A DNA stretch of 64,000 nt from NCBI RefSeq assembly GCF_010727325.1, contig NZ_AP022565.1:682001-746000 (forward strand), read 5' to 3'. This stretch comes from Mycolicibacterium alvei. GTDB lineage: Bacteria > Actinomycetota > Actinomycetes > Mycobacteriales > Mycobacteriaceae. The translations under genes were made by a program, and so were the position numbers. Of this stretch, positions 19,198 through 27,689 are shown one piece after another. The notes beneath the pieces were generated by a model. The model did not search any database, was not told the origin of the DNA, and worked only from the letters and a program-made list of their open reading frames with translations. The number at the start of each line of letters is the position of its first letter. The first letter of the stretch is position 1.

Positions 19198-19908
19198 GCG
19201 TGGCGCGCATTCCGCACCCGCGCGGTCATAGTGGAACGTGTTCTCGTTAGGCTGCAGCGGCTACGGCGCGCACGCGAGTGAGAGATGACCCTGCTGATCG
19301 AGGACAACAATCGGGTACGCACGCTGACCCTCAACCGCCCCGATGCGCTCAACGCGTTCAACGAGGCGCTCTACGACGAGACGACGGTCGCCCTGCGTGC
19401 CGCAGCCGAGGATCCCGACGTGGCGGTGGTGCTGCTGACCGGGGCGGCCGGGGTTCAGCGCGGGGAACGACCTCGTCGAGATGCAGGCCCGCATCACCAA
19501 CCCGGAGGAATCCACCCCGGCGAGCACGGGTTCTACGGGATGCTCGACGTGCTTGCGGATTTCCCGAAGCCGTTGATCTGTGCGATCAATGGGGTCGGCG
19601 TCGGTATCGGCGTCACCATCCTCGGGTTCGCCGACCTGGCGTTCATGTCCTCATCGGCCCGGTTGAAGTGTCCCTTCACCAGCCTGGGCGTGGCGCCCGA
19701 GGCGGCCTCGTCGTATCTGATGCCACGACTGCTCGGCAGGCAGAACGCCGCCTGGCTGCTGATGTCCTCGGAGTGGGTGAGTGCGGCCGAGGCCCGCGAG
19801 ATGGGCCTGGTGTGGAAGGTCTGCGAGCCTGACGATCTGCTGAGCGAGGCCAGGGGATACGCCGAAATCCTGGCAGCCAAGCCGATTTCGAGCCTGATCG
19901 CGGTCAAA
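18792..19908. repeat. Long direct repeat flanking IS1634-family element, right copy (1117 bp)
   Basis: Second copy of 15910-17034. Differences seen are deletions only: 2 bases at the FUSC GTG region (near 19144), 3 bases before the crotonase start (near 19278), and three single G/C bases at about 19445-19520. Confidence 0.93.
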
Positions 19909-20040
19909 CAAGCGATGGTGGCACCGATCCGCGATCAGATCTCGGCGGCCGTGGAGCGGGAGAAGGCGTTGTTCGTCGAACTGGTGGGCGGGGCGGCCAA
20001 CGTCGACGCGCTGGCTCAATTCGCCGACCGTAAGGGCTAG
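19285..20040 (+). CDS. Enoyl-CoA hydratase/isomerase family protein, full length but with a scrambled oxyanion segment
   Basis: A 251-residue crotonase, the only copy with the native C-terminus (QAMVAPIRDQISAAVEREKALF...). Compared with the left copy, two single-base losses near 19445-19455 and a third near 19519 throw about 27 codons into another frame and then restore it. GRGFSAGNDLVEMQ is thereby replaced by AGVQRGERPRRDA. FSAGNDL forms one half of the crotonase oxyanion hole, so the product as written should be inactive. If the deletions are sequencing errors, the gene is normal. Its ribosome binding region is also 3 bases shorter. The end overlaps bfd by 4 bases. Confidence 0.8.
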   Translation: MTLLIEDNNRVRTLTLNRPDALNAFNEALYDETTVALRAAAEDPDVAVVLLTGAAGVQRGERPRRDAGPHHQPGGIHPGEHGFYGMLDVLADFPKPLICAINGVGVGIGVTILGFADLAFMSSSARLKCPFTSLGVAPEAASSYLMPRLLGRQNAAWLLMSSEWVSAAEAREMGLVWKVCEPDDLLSEARGYAEILAAKPISSLIAVKQAMVAPIRDQISAAVEREKALFVELVGGAANVDALAQFADRKG

Positions 20041-20252
20041 CGGGTGGCCCGCGACGGGCAACCGTTGGGCTGGTTGGGACACCCGTCAGCTGCCTGATGG
20101 GCGGCGATGATGGCGCGGATGGTGCGGCGGCACCGCCCGCAGTCGGCGCCGGCGCCACAGGCCTCGGCCACTTCTTTGGAGCTGGTGGCGCCGGACTCGA
20201 CGATTTCGTTGACGACCTGACTGGTCGCGCCGGTGCACAGGCAGACGAACAT
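20037..20252 (-). CDS. bfd: Bacterioferritin-associated ferredoxin
   Basis: A 71-residue BFD-like [2Fe-2S] protein with the cluster ligands in the order CLC near residues 4-6 and GADCGRCRRTIR near 37-48. Bfd reduces the ferritin core and lets iron out of bacterioferritin, and bfrA is two genes away. The ATG shares one base with the stop of the upstream gene (TGATG), indicating translational coupling. The Cys-containing tail (GCPNQPNGCPSRATR) is longer than in E. coli Bfd. Confidence 0.9.
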   Translation of the reverse strand: MFVCLCTGATSQVVNEIVESGATSSKEVAEACGAGADCGRCRRTIRAIIAAHQAADGCPNQPNGCPSRATR

Positions 20253-20887
20253 CAGTCGTCCTGCTCGTCGACGTTCATGATGTGGGCCAACTTGCCCACG
20301 AACAGGCTCGGGTAGGCACCGAAACCGGCTGTGGTCATCCACTCGGCCGCCGCGTCCGGGTGGTCGATCCACTGCCGGGCGCTGATCTCGTCGGAGACCT
20401 CCTGCAGGATCATCACTTCCTGGCCGTCGTCGAGGGCCTGATAGATCCAGATCTTTCGGATGCCGCCCTGCTCGAAGCGCTCGAGACCGTCGTGCACCTT
20501 GCGCATCAAGGTCGGCACGTCGTCGACGGTGGCTACCGCGCCGACGATCACCCCGGCCACGTGACCTTCCGGGGACGGCTCGGTCAGGTCGATCTTCTCC
20601 ACCACTTCGCCGCCGAATATCGGTGGAATATCTTCGACGCCGGAAATGTCGAACCACTCGAAAATTGCCGGTGAACGCAGTACGTCGCGGATTGACCGGG
20701 CATGCCGAATTCCGATCGTGACCAATACTCGGCCGGGCTCCCAAATTGATTTATAGAGCACCACATGGTGGGCGCCGATCGACAGCAATCCCGAGCGATG
20801 TTTCTTCATCCATTTCCACATTTGTTCGACATCGTCGACGCGGAAATCGCAGGACAAAATGAGCGAGTGCAAATCATACTCACTCAT
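20252..20887 (-). CDS. Conserved mycobacterial protein linked to iron storage (Rv1874-like by position)
   Basis: A 211-residue soluble protein (MSEYDLHSLILSCDFRVDDV...) with two similar halves in length and pattern, each with a hydrophobic strand-helix arrangement (LSIGAHHVVLYKSIWEPGRV; IRKIWIYQALDDGQEVMILQ), suggesting a duplicated ferredoxin-like fold. No catalytic motif is recognised. It is coupled to bfd and lies divergent from bfrA, with an iron box 37 bases before its start, so an iron-responsive role is likely. The equivalent place in M. tuberculosis holds Rv1874. Function unknown. Confidence 0.75.
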   Translation of the reverse strand: MSEYDLHSLILSCDFRVDDVEQMWKWMKKHRSGLLSIGAHHVVLYKSIWEPGRVLVTIGIRHARSIRDVLRSPAIFEWFDISGVEDIPPIFGGEVVEKIDLTEPSPEGHVAGVIVGAVATVDDVPTLMRKVHDGLERFEQGGIRKIWIYQALDDGQEVMILQEVSDEISARQWIDHPDAAAEWMTTAGFGAYPSLFVGKLAHIMNVDEQDD

Positions 20888-20923
20888 TTATTGCCGACCT
20901 TTCATTCGGGGTGGGATAGCGGA

Positions 20924-20942
20924 TTAGTGCAGTCTAACCTTA
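20924..20942. promoter_or_regulatory. IdeR iron box
   Basis: TTAGTGCAGTCTAACCTTA matches 14 of 19 positions of the IdeR consensus TTAGGTTAGGCTAACCTAA, including nearly all of the right half. It lies between the divergent Rv1874-like/bfd unit (37 bases away) and bfrA (188 bases away). CTTAGTTAG directly after it may be part of a second, overlapping half-site. IdeR is known to bind and activate mycobacterial bfrA under high iron. Confidence 0.65.
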
Positions 20943-21129
20943 GTTAGGACAGCCAGTCCACTCCTCCTGGACACGCCTCGGGTGCGGTGACGTGGGCTCC
21001 GCGGTAATGCCGCACGAACACGCCGAATTGGGCGTCAATCATTGCGCTACACCGTGATACCTGGACTAGATTGGACGTGCGCGGCACACGGCAACACTTG
21101 GCCGACCCTCAAGGTGCTTAGGAGTGATC

Positions 21130-21609
21130 ATGCAAGGCGATCCGGATGTTCTGAAATTGCTCAATGAGCAATTGACGAGCGAACTCACTGCAATCAACCA
21201 ATATTTCTTGCACTCGAAGATGCAGGATAATTGGGGATTTACTGAACTGGCTGAACATACCCGTGCCGAATCCTTCGAAGAGATGCGGCACGCGGAGACC
21301 ATCACCGATCGAATCCTGCTGCTGGACGGACTTCCGAACTACCAGCGGCTGTTTTCGTTGCGTGTCGGGCAGACCCTTCGTGAACAGTTCGAGGCTGATC
21401 TGGCGATCGAGTACGAGGTCGTCGCCCGGCTGCGGCCCGGAATAATCATGTGCCGGGAAAAAGAGGATGCGACCTCGGCGCGGATCCTGGAGACGATCCT
21501 GGCCGACGAGGAAGGCCACATCGACTACCTGGAAACCCAGCTCGAGCTCATGGAGAAGTTGGGCGATGCGCTCTATGCCGCGCAGTGCGTCTCCCGGCCA
21601 CCTCAATAA
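21130..21609 (+). CDS. bfrA: Bacterioferritin BfrA
   Basis: A 159-residue haem-containing ferritin, the length of M. tuberculosis BfrA. It begins MQGDPDVLKLLNEQLTSELT and has ferroxidase ligands in ELTAINQYFLH, ESFEEMRHAE (with the haem-ligand Met about position 52) and DEEGHIDYLETQ. The 24-mer oxidises Fe(II) and stores it. ATG 21130 follows GGAG with 5-base spacing. The divergent iron box and nearby bfd supply regulation and iron release. Confidence 0.96.
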   Translation: MQGDPDVLKLLNEQLTSELTAINQYFLHSKMQDNWGFTELAEHTRAESFEEMRHAETITDRILLLDGLPNYQRLFSLRVGQTLREQFEADLAIEYEVVARLRPGIIMCREKEDATSARILETILADEEGHIDYLETQLELMEKLGDALYAAQCVSRPPQ

Positions 21610-21639
21610 GGGCCGGTAGCGCCGCCAGTTTCAGTCGTG

Positions 21640-21688
21640 GCCGCCCTGGGTAGCCGGTGCACCGCCGGTTGTCCGGGGCGGCTTTGTT
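21640..21688 (+). terminator. Possible rho-independent terminator after bfrA
   Basis: GCCGCCCTGG and CCGGGGCGGC can form a 10-bp stem (one G-U pair) around a 23-base loop, followed by TTTGTT. The loop is long and the T-run broken, so this is a moderate candidate. Confidence 0.4.
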
Positions 21689-21761
21689 CGCGCTGTAACT
21701 TTCATAGCTTACCTAACGATATGGCTACCGGACCGTACCGGCAGACCGGCGAAAGGAAGCC

Positions 21762-23822
21762 ATGACGAGCCCGACATCGACCGCCGAGCACCACTCGGGG
21801 CCGCCGCTGCTGAGTGTGCGCAGGCGCAACCTGGTGTTCGTCGCGGTGCTGCTCGGCATGCTGCTGGCCTCGCTCAACCAGACCATCGTCGCCACCGCGC
21901 TGCCCACCGTCGTGGCGGACCTCGGCGGTGCCGGTCATCAGGCATGGGTGGTGACCAGCTATCTGCTCGCCTCCACCGTCGTCACCGCCGTCGTCGGGAA
22001 AGTCGGCGACATCTTCGGCCGCAAGGCCGTGTACCAGGTGGCGGTCGTGTGCTTCCTGGTCGGGTCGGTCCTCAGCGGCATGTCGGGATCCATGGCCATG
22101 TTGGTGGCCGCGCGCGTGCTCCAGGGGATCGGCGGCGGCGCCATCATGGTGACGTCCTCGGCGTTGATCGCCGAGGTCATCCCGCTGCGAGACCGCGGAC
22201 GTTATCAGGGTGCGCTCGGCGCCGTATTCGGCGTCACCACCGTGGCCGGTCCGCTGTTGGGCGGGTTCGTCACCGATCACCTCGGCTGGCGGTGGGCCTT
22301 CTGGCTGAGCATCCCGGTCGGCATCGTGGTCCTGTTCGTCGCGGCGGCGACCATCCCGGCGATGGTCTCCCGTGGCCCGCGCCCGGTGATCGATTACGCC
22401 GGAATCGTGTGGGTCGGACTGGGGGCGTCGGGTCTGACCCTGGCCACCAGCCTGGGCGGTGAACTGGACTGGACCTCGCCGACCATCATCGGACTGGTGA
22501 TCGGGTCCGTCCTGGCGCTGGCGATGTTCGTCCGGGCCGAAATCCGAGCGGCCGAACCGATTCTGCCGATGCGCCTGTTCCGAAATCCGGTGTTCACGAT
22601 GTGCTGCGTGCTGTCGTTTGTCGTCGGCTTCGCGATGCTGGGCGCCTTGACGTTCATGCCCACCTTCATGCAGTTCGTCGACGGTGTATCGCCGTCCGAG
22701 TCCGGACTGCGCACCATGCCGATGGTCATCGGGCTATTGATCACCTCGACGGTCAGCGGCAGCCTGGTGGGCCGCACCGGCCGGTACAAGATCTACCCGA
22801 TCGCCGGCACGGCGATCATGCTCGTGGGTTTCGTGCTGCTGTCGCGGATGAACGCCGCGACACCCGTCCCGATCCAGTCGCTCTACCTGCTCATCCTGGG
22901 TGCCGGCATCGGCATGTGCATGCAGGTTCTCGTCCTCATCGTGCAGAACACCTCCGATTTCAGCGATCTGGGCGTGGCGACCTCGGGCGTGACGTTCTTC
23001 CGGACCATCGGGAGTTCCTTCGGTGCCGCGATTTTCGGGTCGTTGTTCGTCGGATTCCTGTCGGACCGGCTGCCAGGCGCACTTGCGGTCAGCGGCGCTC
23101 CGTCGGTCGCCGGCGATTCGCCCAAGGCCTTGCACGAGTTGGCCCCCGAGGTCGCGGCCCCGATCGTGAACGCCTACGCCGATGCGCTGGATCTGGTGTT
23201 CCTCTGTGCCGCGCCGGTGGCGCTGGTCGGCCTGATCGTCGCGCTGTTCCTCAAAGAAGTGCCACTGCTCGAGGCGGAGGCGACGATGGCGGCCGATCTC
23301 GGTGAAGGCTTCGGCATGCCGAGCTCGGAATCGGCGGACCAGGTGCTCGAAACCGTGATCAGCCGGCTGATGCGGAGTTCACCCGAGATCCGGCTGCGCA
23401 ACGTGGCCGGCGGGCCGGGGTGCGAGCTGGACGTTGCGGGCTTGTGGGCGCTGCTCAAGATCTACCGGCACGGCCAGATCTTCGGCTCGGCTCGCCTGAC
23501 CGAGATCGCCGACCGCCTGGTCGTACCCTGCGAAGTGCTCGAGCCGACCTTCAACCGGTTGGTGCAGGACGGCTATGTGTTGCGCACCGGGGACAACCTC
23601 TGGCTGACCCAGAGTGGGGTACGGCAGGTCGACGGCGTCTCGGCGGCACTCGTGGGGCGGATCGTCGACAAACTGGGCGATTCGTCGACGTTCGAGGGCC
23701 GACCGGACCGGACCCAGGTGGAGGCCGCGCTCGAACGCATCGCGCACCGGGTGGTGGTGCAAAGGGACTGGGGCGATGACCACCGTGTCGTGGAGCGGAC
23801 CGGCTCCGGAGCCAAAAACTAG
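21762..23822 (+). CDS. MFS drug:H+ antiporter, DHA2 (14-helix) type
   Basis: A 686-residue transporter. Fourteen hydrophobic segments fill the first 510 residues, with the family signatures LNQTIVATALPTVVADLGG, GKVGDIFGRKAVYQ and RVLQGIGGGAIM. The last 170 residues are a soluble extension with a winged-helix-like stretch (RLTEIADRLVVPCEVLEPTF), unusual for DHA2 pumps but present in the M. tuberculosis homologue Rv1877, which also follows bfrA. The exported compounds are unknown. Its stop codon lies within a KstR box belonging to the next gene. Confidence 0.9.
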   Translation: MTSPTSTAEHHSGPPLLSVRRRNLVFVAVLLGMLLASLNQTIVATALPTVVADLGGAGHQAWVVTSYLLASTVVTAVVGKVGDIFGRKAVYQVAVVCFLVGSVLSGMSGSMAMLVAARVLQGIGGGAIMVTSSALIAEVIPLRDRGRYQGALGAVFGVTTVAGPLLGGFVTDHLGWRWAFWLSIPVGIVVLFVAAATIPAMVSRGPRPVIDYAGIVWVGLGASGLTLATSLGGELDWTSPTIIGLVIGSVLALAMFVRAEIRAAEPILPMRLFRNPVFTMCCVLSFVVGFAMLGALTFMPTFMQFVDGVSPSESGLRTMPMVIGLLITSTVSGSLVGRTGRYKIYPIAGTAIMLVGFVLLSRMNAATPVPIQSLYLLILGAGIGMCMQVLVLIVQNTSDFSDLGVATSGVTFFRTIGSSFGAAIFGSLFVGFLSDRLPGALAVSGAPSVAGDSPKALHELAPEVAAPIVNAYADALDLVFLCAAPVALVGLIVALFLKEVPLLEAEATMAADLGEGFGMPSSESADQVLETVISRLMRSSPEIRLRNVAGGPGCELDVAGLWALLKIYRHGQIFGSARLTEIADRLVVPCEVLEPTFNRLVQDGYVLRTGDNLWLTQSGVRQVDGVSAALVGRIVDKLGDSSTFEGRPDRTQVEAALERIAHRVVVQRDWGDDHRVVERTGSGAKN

Positions 23823-23833
23823 AACTTGTTCCA
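23820..23833. promoter_or_regulatory. KstR operator (perfect motif)
   Basis: TAGAACTTGTTCCA matches TnnAACnnGTTnnA at every fixed base. It overlaps the stop of the MFS gene and lies over the -35 position of a likely leaderless promoter (TACGAT at 23852-23857, 7 bases before ATG 23865). Confidence 0.7.
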
Positions 23834-23864
23834 GAACTGCGGTGTTTTACGTACGATTCAGCAC

Positions 23865-24347
23865 ATGAGCCGTATCGGAGAATTTCCCGACGACGACGTG
23901 GCCGGCTGGATCCTCAGGTCTCCCGAGATCGGCACCGCCATGGCCAACTTCACCAACGCGGTGTACACGAAGGGGCGGCTGCCCCTTCGGGTGCGGGAGC
24001 TCGCCCGGATGGTGATCGCGCTCGACAACGAGTGCGTGGTGTGCCAGAACACCCGCGATTCCGAGGGGGCCGCGGCGGGGGTGGACGAGGATCTCTACGA
24101 TCACGCCGCCGAGTGGCGGACCTGGCCGGGTTACAGCGCGCAGGAGCGGATTGCCGCCGAGTTCGCCGCGCGATTCGCCTCCGATCACACCGGACTGCGC
24201 GACGACGAGGACTTCTGGCAGCGCGCCGGTGAGCAGTTCGACTCCGAACTGCTCACCGATCTGTCGCTGTCGTGTGCGATGTGGCTCGGAATGGGCCGGA
24301 TGCTGCGGACCCTCGACATCGGGCAAACCTGCAAGATCACCCTCTGA
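23865..24347 (+). CDS. Carboxymuconolactone decarboxylase (AhpD-like) family protein
   Basis: A 160-residue protein of the CMD/AhpD fold with the redox CxxC pair in DNECVVCQNTRDSEGAAAG and helical partners around it. AhpD-like members act as peroxide-related thiol reductants; others are decarboxylases, so the reaction is open. The start is ATG 23865; translation is probably leaderless, as a -10-like TACGAT lies 7 bases upstream. The perfect KstR box suggests induction by sterols or their breakdown products. Convergent with the SnoaL gene. Confidence 0.83.
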   Translation: MSRIGEFPDDDVAGWILRSPEIGTAMANFTNAVYTKGRLPLRVRELARMVIALDNECVVCQNTRDSEGAAAGVDEDLYDHAAEWRTWPGYSAQERIAAEFAARFASDHTGLRDDEDFWQRAGEQFDSELLTDLSLSCAMWLGMGRMLRTLDIGQTCKITL

Positions 24348-24356
24348 TCGACGGGG

Positions 24357-24815
24357 TCAGACCAGCCCGGTGGCGTCGAACACCCACGACATGTCGGCGG
24401 TGGCGAAGTTCTCCAGCCAGTCCGGCGGGGCGTGGTTGGCCAGGGCGCTCATGTCCCAGTAGTCCTTCCACAGCGTCACCTTGCCGTTCTCGATCCGGTG
24501 CACGGTGACGAACTTCAGCACGGCGGATTCTCCTGTGGTCCAGTGCCATTCCTCGTGATGTTCGTACATGGCATCGCGACCGTTATCCACGAGCAGGCCC
24601 GGGAAGTTCTCGTAGGAGGCCAGCGGTTCGAGACCGATCTTGAGCCGCTTGACGATGTCCTCAGGGCCCTTGGCCGCCGCGGCGGGGCCCACCGGCATGT
24701 CGAGGTAGATGCAGTCATCGGACAGGTACGTCTTGAGAAGTTCCCAGTCGCGTTCCGACAGCGCTTTCCACATGCCGTGAACGGTTTCCTCGATCGAGAC
24801 GTCTTCAACGGGCAC
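24357..24815 (-). CDS. SnoaL/limonene epoxide hydrolase-like (NTF2 fold) protein
   Basis: A 152-residue cone-shaped NTF2-fold protein (EETVHGMWKALSERDWELLKTYLSDDCIYLDMPVG) with conserved Asp/Glu/His in EHHEEWHW and the C-terminal KDYWDMS. Such proteins often hydrolyse epoxides or isomerise ring compounds, but many are uncharacterised. It overlaps the upstream D-aminoacylase gene by 11 bases, so both form one transcript. Confidence 0.8.
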   Translation of the reverse strand: MPVEDVSIEETVHGMWKALSERDWELLKTYLSDDCIYLDMPVGPAAAAKGPEDIVKRLKIGLEPLASYENFPGLLVDNGRDAMYEHHEEWHWTTGESAVLKFVTVHRIENGKVTLWKDYWDMSALANHAPPDWLENFATADMSWVFDATGLV

Positions 24816-26604
24816 TGGTCAACTTCCCATCGTTGGTGGAGATCGACGGGACGCGGTGTGCGGCCCGCAGGAACTGGCCGGTGCGCTGATTACCCACCAG
24901 GTCGGTCAGCGCACCGTCGGCGAATACGGTGCGTCCGCCGACGAGCACCGCGGTGACGGTGTCGTCGTTGCGGTTCACCATGCGCGACAACCCGCCGTAC
25001 TGTTCGACGGCCTCCTCGGCGTAGGCGTCGAGAGAGTCGTCGAGGTGCGCCGGGTCGATGACCACGATGTCGGCGCGATCGCCGACGCGCAGATGACCGG
25101 CGTCGATCCGGTACCAGTCGCCGAGTTCACCGGTGAGTCGGTGCACGGCCTGCTCGATCGACATGAACGGCGTACCGGCCCGTTCGGCGTCGCGGACGTG
25201 GCGCAGCAGGCGCAGTCCCATGTTGTAGAAGGCCATGTTCCGCAGGTGCGCGCCGGCATCAGAGAAACCGAGCTGGATGCCCGGATCGCGGGCCAGCTTC
25301 TTGAGCACCTCGGGCCGGTGGTTGGAGATCGTGGTCCGCCAGCGGATCGCGGTGCCGTGCTCGAGTACCAGATCCAGGAAGGCATCGACCGGATGCAGCT
25401 CACCGCGCTCCTGCCCGACCTGGCCGAACGTCATGCCGACCACGGATTCGTCGGGGCAGGCCACGATTTCGGCGTCGAAGAAGTCGCGGTGCCAGACCCG
25501 CACGCCGAACTTGCTGTCGTAGTCCTTGCGGAACGCGCGCCGGTAGGACTCGTCGCGCAGCAGTTCGTTGCGCTCGACCTCGTCGCGCAGATGCAGAGCC
25601 GCTGCGCCGGAACCGAATTCCTCGAACACCACCAGGTCGATACCATCGGCGTACACCTCGAACGGCACCGGCAGATGCTGCCACCGGAAGTTCCCGCCGA
25701 GCGCGTTCGCGGCCTTGGCCAGCGGTCCCATCATCCAGATCGCATACGGGTTGGCCTTGATGTCGGCGGCCGAGAGCAGGCTGGTCTTGAGCTGCTTGCG
25801 GAACAACCCGAGGGACTGCGCGACCTGCGAGGCCAGGTTGAGCGGATTCTGGATGTCGGGACCGGACTGCAGCACGCGGCCCGTGCGCCGCAGCATCGAC
25901 TTGAGCCGGCGCAACTCGCGTGGCTTGGCGTAGGTGGAGGGCAGGGTTCGAGATCGGCAGGTGTCACCGTCGATCTTGTCGAAAAGCAGTTGCTGTGAGG
26001 ACATCCCGACGAACCCGGCGTCGAGGGCCTCTGTGAGCATCTGCTCCATGCGGGCCTGCTCGGCTGCGGTCGGTCGCTGGTCCTTACGGGTCGCCCGGTC
26101 GAGGCCCATCACTGCGGTCCGCATATCGGAGTGCCCGATGAAGGCGGTCAGGTTGGGGCCCAGTGGCAGCGATTCGAGTGCTGATACGTATTCGTCGCAG
26201 TTGGTCCACGTCTTATTGTCGTCGACGGCGGCGATCACCTGGTCGCGCGGGATCGCCTCGACCCGGCCGAACAGGTCACCGGCATCGGTGCCGCTGACGT
26301 GCACGGTCGACAGCGAGCAGGATCCGAGCATCGCGGTGGTCACGCCATGGCGCAGTGACTCCGACAGTGACGGGCCGTTGAGGACCTCGACGTCGTAGTG
26401 GGTGTGGATATCCAACATCCCGGGCATGACCCATTTGTCGGTGGCGTCGATGACCTGCGGGCAGTCCGTCTCGTCAAGAGGGTCGGGGGAGATGGTAACC
26501 ACGTGCCCGTCACTGATTCCGATGTTGCGGACCGCTGACGGGGCACCGGTGCCGTCGAACCACCGGCCGTTGCGAAGGATCGTGTCGAAGCTCACCCAGC
26601 CCAT
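24805..26604 (-). CDS. N-acyl-D-amino-acid deacylase (amidohydrolase 3 family)
   Basis: About 599 residues from ATG 26604 (MGWVSFDTILRNGRWFDG). The amidohydrolase fold shows the metal-binding GMLDIHTHYDVEVL, later FIGHSDMR and the C-terminal GFSDAGAHLRNMAFYN with the catalytic Asp. The family removes acyl groups from D-amino acids or opens cyclic amides; the specific substrate is not known. Codons upstream of 26604 are open but lack a good start. It is coupled to the SnoaL gene downstream. Confidence 0.85.
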   Translation of the reverse strand: MGWVSFDTILRNGRWFDGTGAPSAVRNIGISDGHVVTISPDPLDETDCPQVIDATDKWVMPGMLDIHTHYDVEVLNGPSLSESLRHGVTTAMLGSCSLSTVHVSGTDAGDLFGRVEAIPRDQVIAAVDDNKTWTNCDEYVSALESLPLGPNLTAFIGHSDMRTAVMGLDRATRKDQRPTAAEQARMEQMLTEALDAGFVGMSSQQLLFDKIDGDTCRSRTLPSTYAKPRELRRLKSMLRRTGRVLQSGPDIQNPLNLASQVAQSLGLFRKQLKTSLLSAADIKANPYAIWMMGPLAKAANALGGNFRWQHLPVPFEVYADGIDLVVFEEFGSGAAALHLRDEVERNELLRDESYRRAFRKDYDSKFGVRVWHRDFFDAEIVACPDESVVGMTFGQVGQERGELHPVDAFLDLVLEHGTAIRWRTTISNHRPEVLKKLARDPGIQLGFSDAGAHLRNMAFYNMGLRLLRHVRDAERAGTPFMSIEQAVHRLTGELGDWYRIDAGHLRVGDRADIVVIDPAHLDDSLDAYAEEAVEQYGGLSRMVNRNDDTVTAVLVGGRTVFADGALTDLVGNQRTGQFLRAAHRVPSISTNDGKLTSAR

Positions 26605-26695
26605 AGAACCGTCCCGGTAGGGGCATGTCAATGAAATCAGTGAACAGATTTGAAAAAATGTCTACCAAAGTGGGAGGGGACGGGCTGAACTGGGG

Positions 26696-27622
26696 TTATA
26701 GCGGAGCCCAGGCGTCAGGAAGACGCCCGTCGAGGTCGGTGAATCCGTAGTGGCGCGCCAGTGCGGCCGAGCTGGTGGAACGTTGGTTCCACTGGGCTCT
26801 CTGCGGGTCGGCGGCCACCGCGGCGACCCCGCGCCCGACGAAGCGGGGGGACTCGGATTCGGCGAATCCCGGCGGAGCCGCCGGGTAGCCGTCGGTGCGG
26901 GCGAGGTCGAGTGCGCAACGCCAATTGGTCTCGCCGACGCCGTAGTTGTCGAGCATCATCTCCGAGCGCAGCCATCCCGGGGTGACCGAGACGGCGGTCG
27001 CACCGAACGCGGCGAGTTCGTACCCGTGGCTGAACGCCAGTCGGTTCACTGCGTTCTTGACCAGGTCGTAGAACACCGAGAGTCGGGGGTTCTCCGCATT
27101 GAATTCGGTTGTTCCATCGGTGATCTCGACCAACAGCCCACCGGGGCGGTCGGCGAGCAGCGGCAGCAGACAGTGCGACGTGATCAGGTGCGTGTCCAGT
27201 CCGAGACGCAGCATCCGTAACCCGTCGTCGAGGTCGTGCTGCCACATCGGTCGTCCCCAGGTATCCGGCGGCCCCTTGAGGACCTCGGCTCCCCAGATGT
27301 CGTTGACGAGGATGTCGATGTGCCCGTAATCAGCCTTGAGCCGCCCGGCGAGCTTGCGTACCTGCGTCACATCGAGGTGGTCGACCTGTGCGGCGACGCC
27401 GGATCCGCCCAGCTCCGTCACCAGTTCGGCGGTTTCCTCGATGGTTTCGGGCCGGTCGTAGTCGGAGAGGCGGTTTCCACATCTGCTGCTCCGACCGGTG
27501 CACACGACGGTCGCACCAACCTCACCCAGCGCTGCGGCGATACCCCGACCCGCGCCACGGGTAGCCCCGGCAACCACGGCAACGTGTCCCCGCAGCGCCT
27601 CCGGGTCGGGTATCCAGGCCAT
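26696..27622 (-). CDS. Short-chain dehydrogenase/reductase
   Basis: A 308-residue NAD(P)-dependent oxidoreductase. The cofactor motif is VAGATRGAGRGIA (about residues 17-29), CTGRSSR follows the second strand, and the catalytic Tyr-x3-Lys is in FYDLVKNAVNRLA. GRSSR after the second strand suggests NADP(H). An insertion of about 20 residues (DIWGAEVLKGPPDTWGRPMW) marks a subgroup of unknown substrate. No operon partner; 91 bases separate it from the D-aminoacylase start. Confidence 0.88.
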   Translation of the reverse strand: MAWIPDPEALRGHVAVVAGATRGAGRGIAAALGEVGATVVCTGRSSRCGNRLSDYDRPETIEETAELVTELGGSGVAAQVDHLDVTQVRKLAGRLKADYGHIDILVNDIWGAEVLKGPPDTWGRPMWQHDLDDGLRMLRLGLDTHLITSHCLLPLLADRPGGLLVEITDGTTEFNAENPRLSVFYDLVKNAVNRLAFSHGYELAAFGATAVSVTPGWLRSEMMLDNYGVGETNWRCALDLARTDGYPAAPPGFAESESPRFVGRGVAAVAADPQRAQWNQRSTSSAALARHYGFTDLDGRLPDAWAPL

Positions 27623-27689
27623 CCGACGAGTATCGCGCGACCTGCAGTTCTATAGCTGCAGTTCGGCATTTCAGCGCATACTGGCTGAA

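Noticed and set aside
21703..21721. Possible second IdeR box before the MFS gene (CTTACCTAAC region)
   Set aside because: Only the right half resembles the consensus; the left half does not match.
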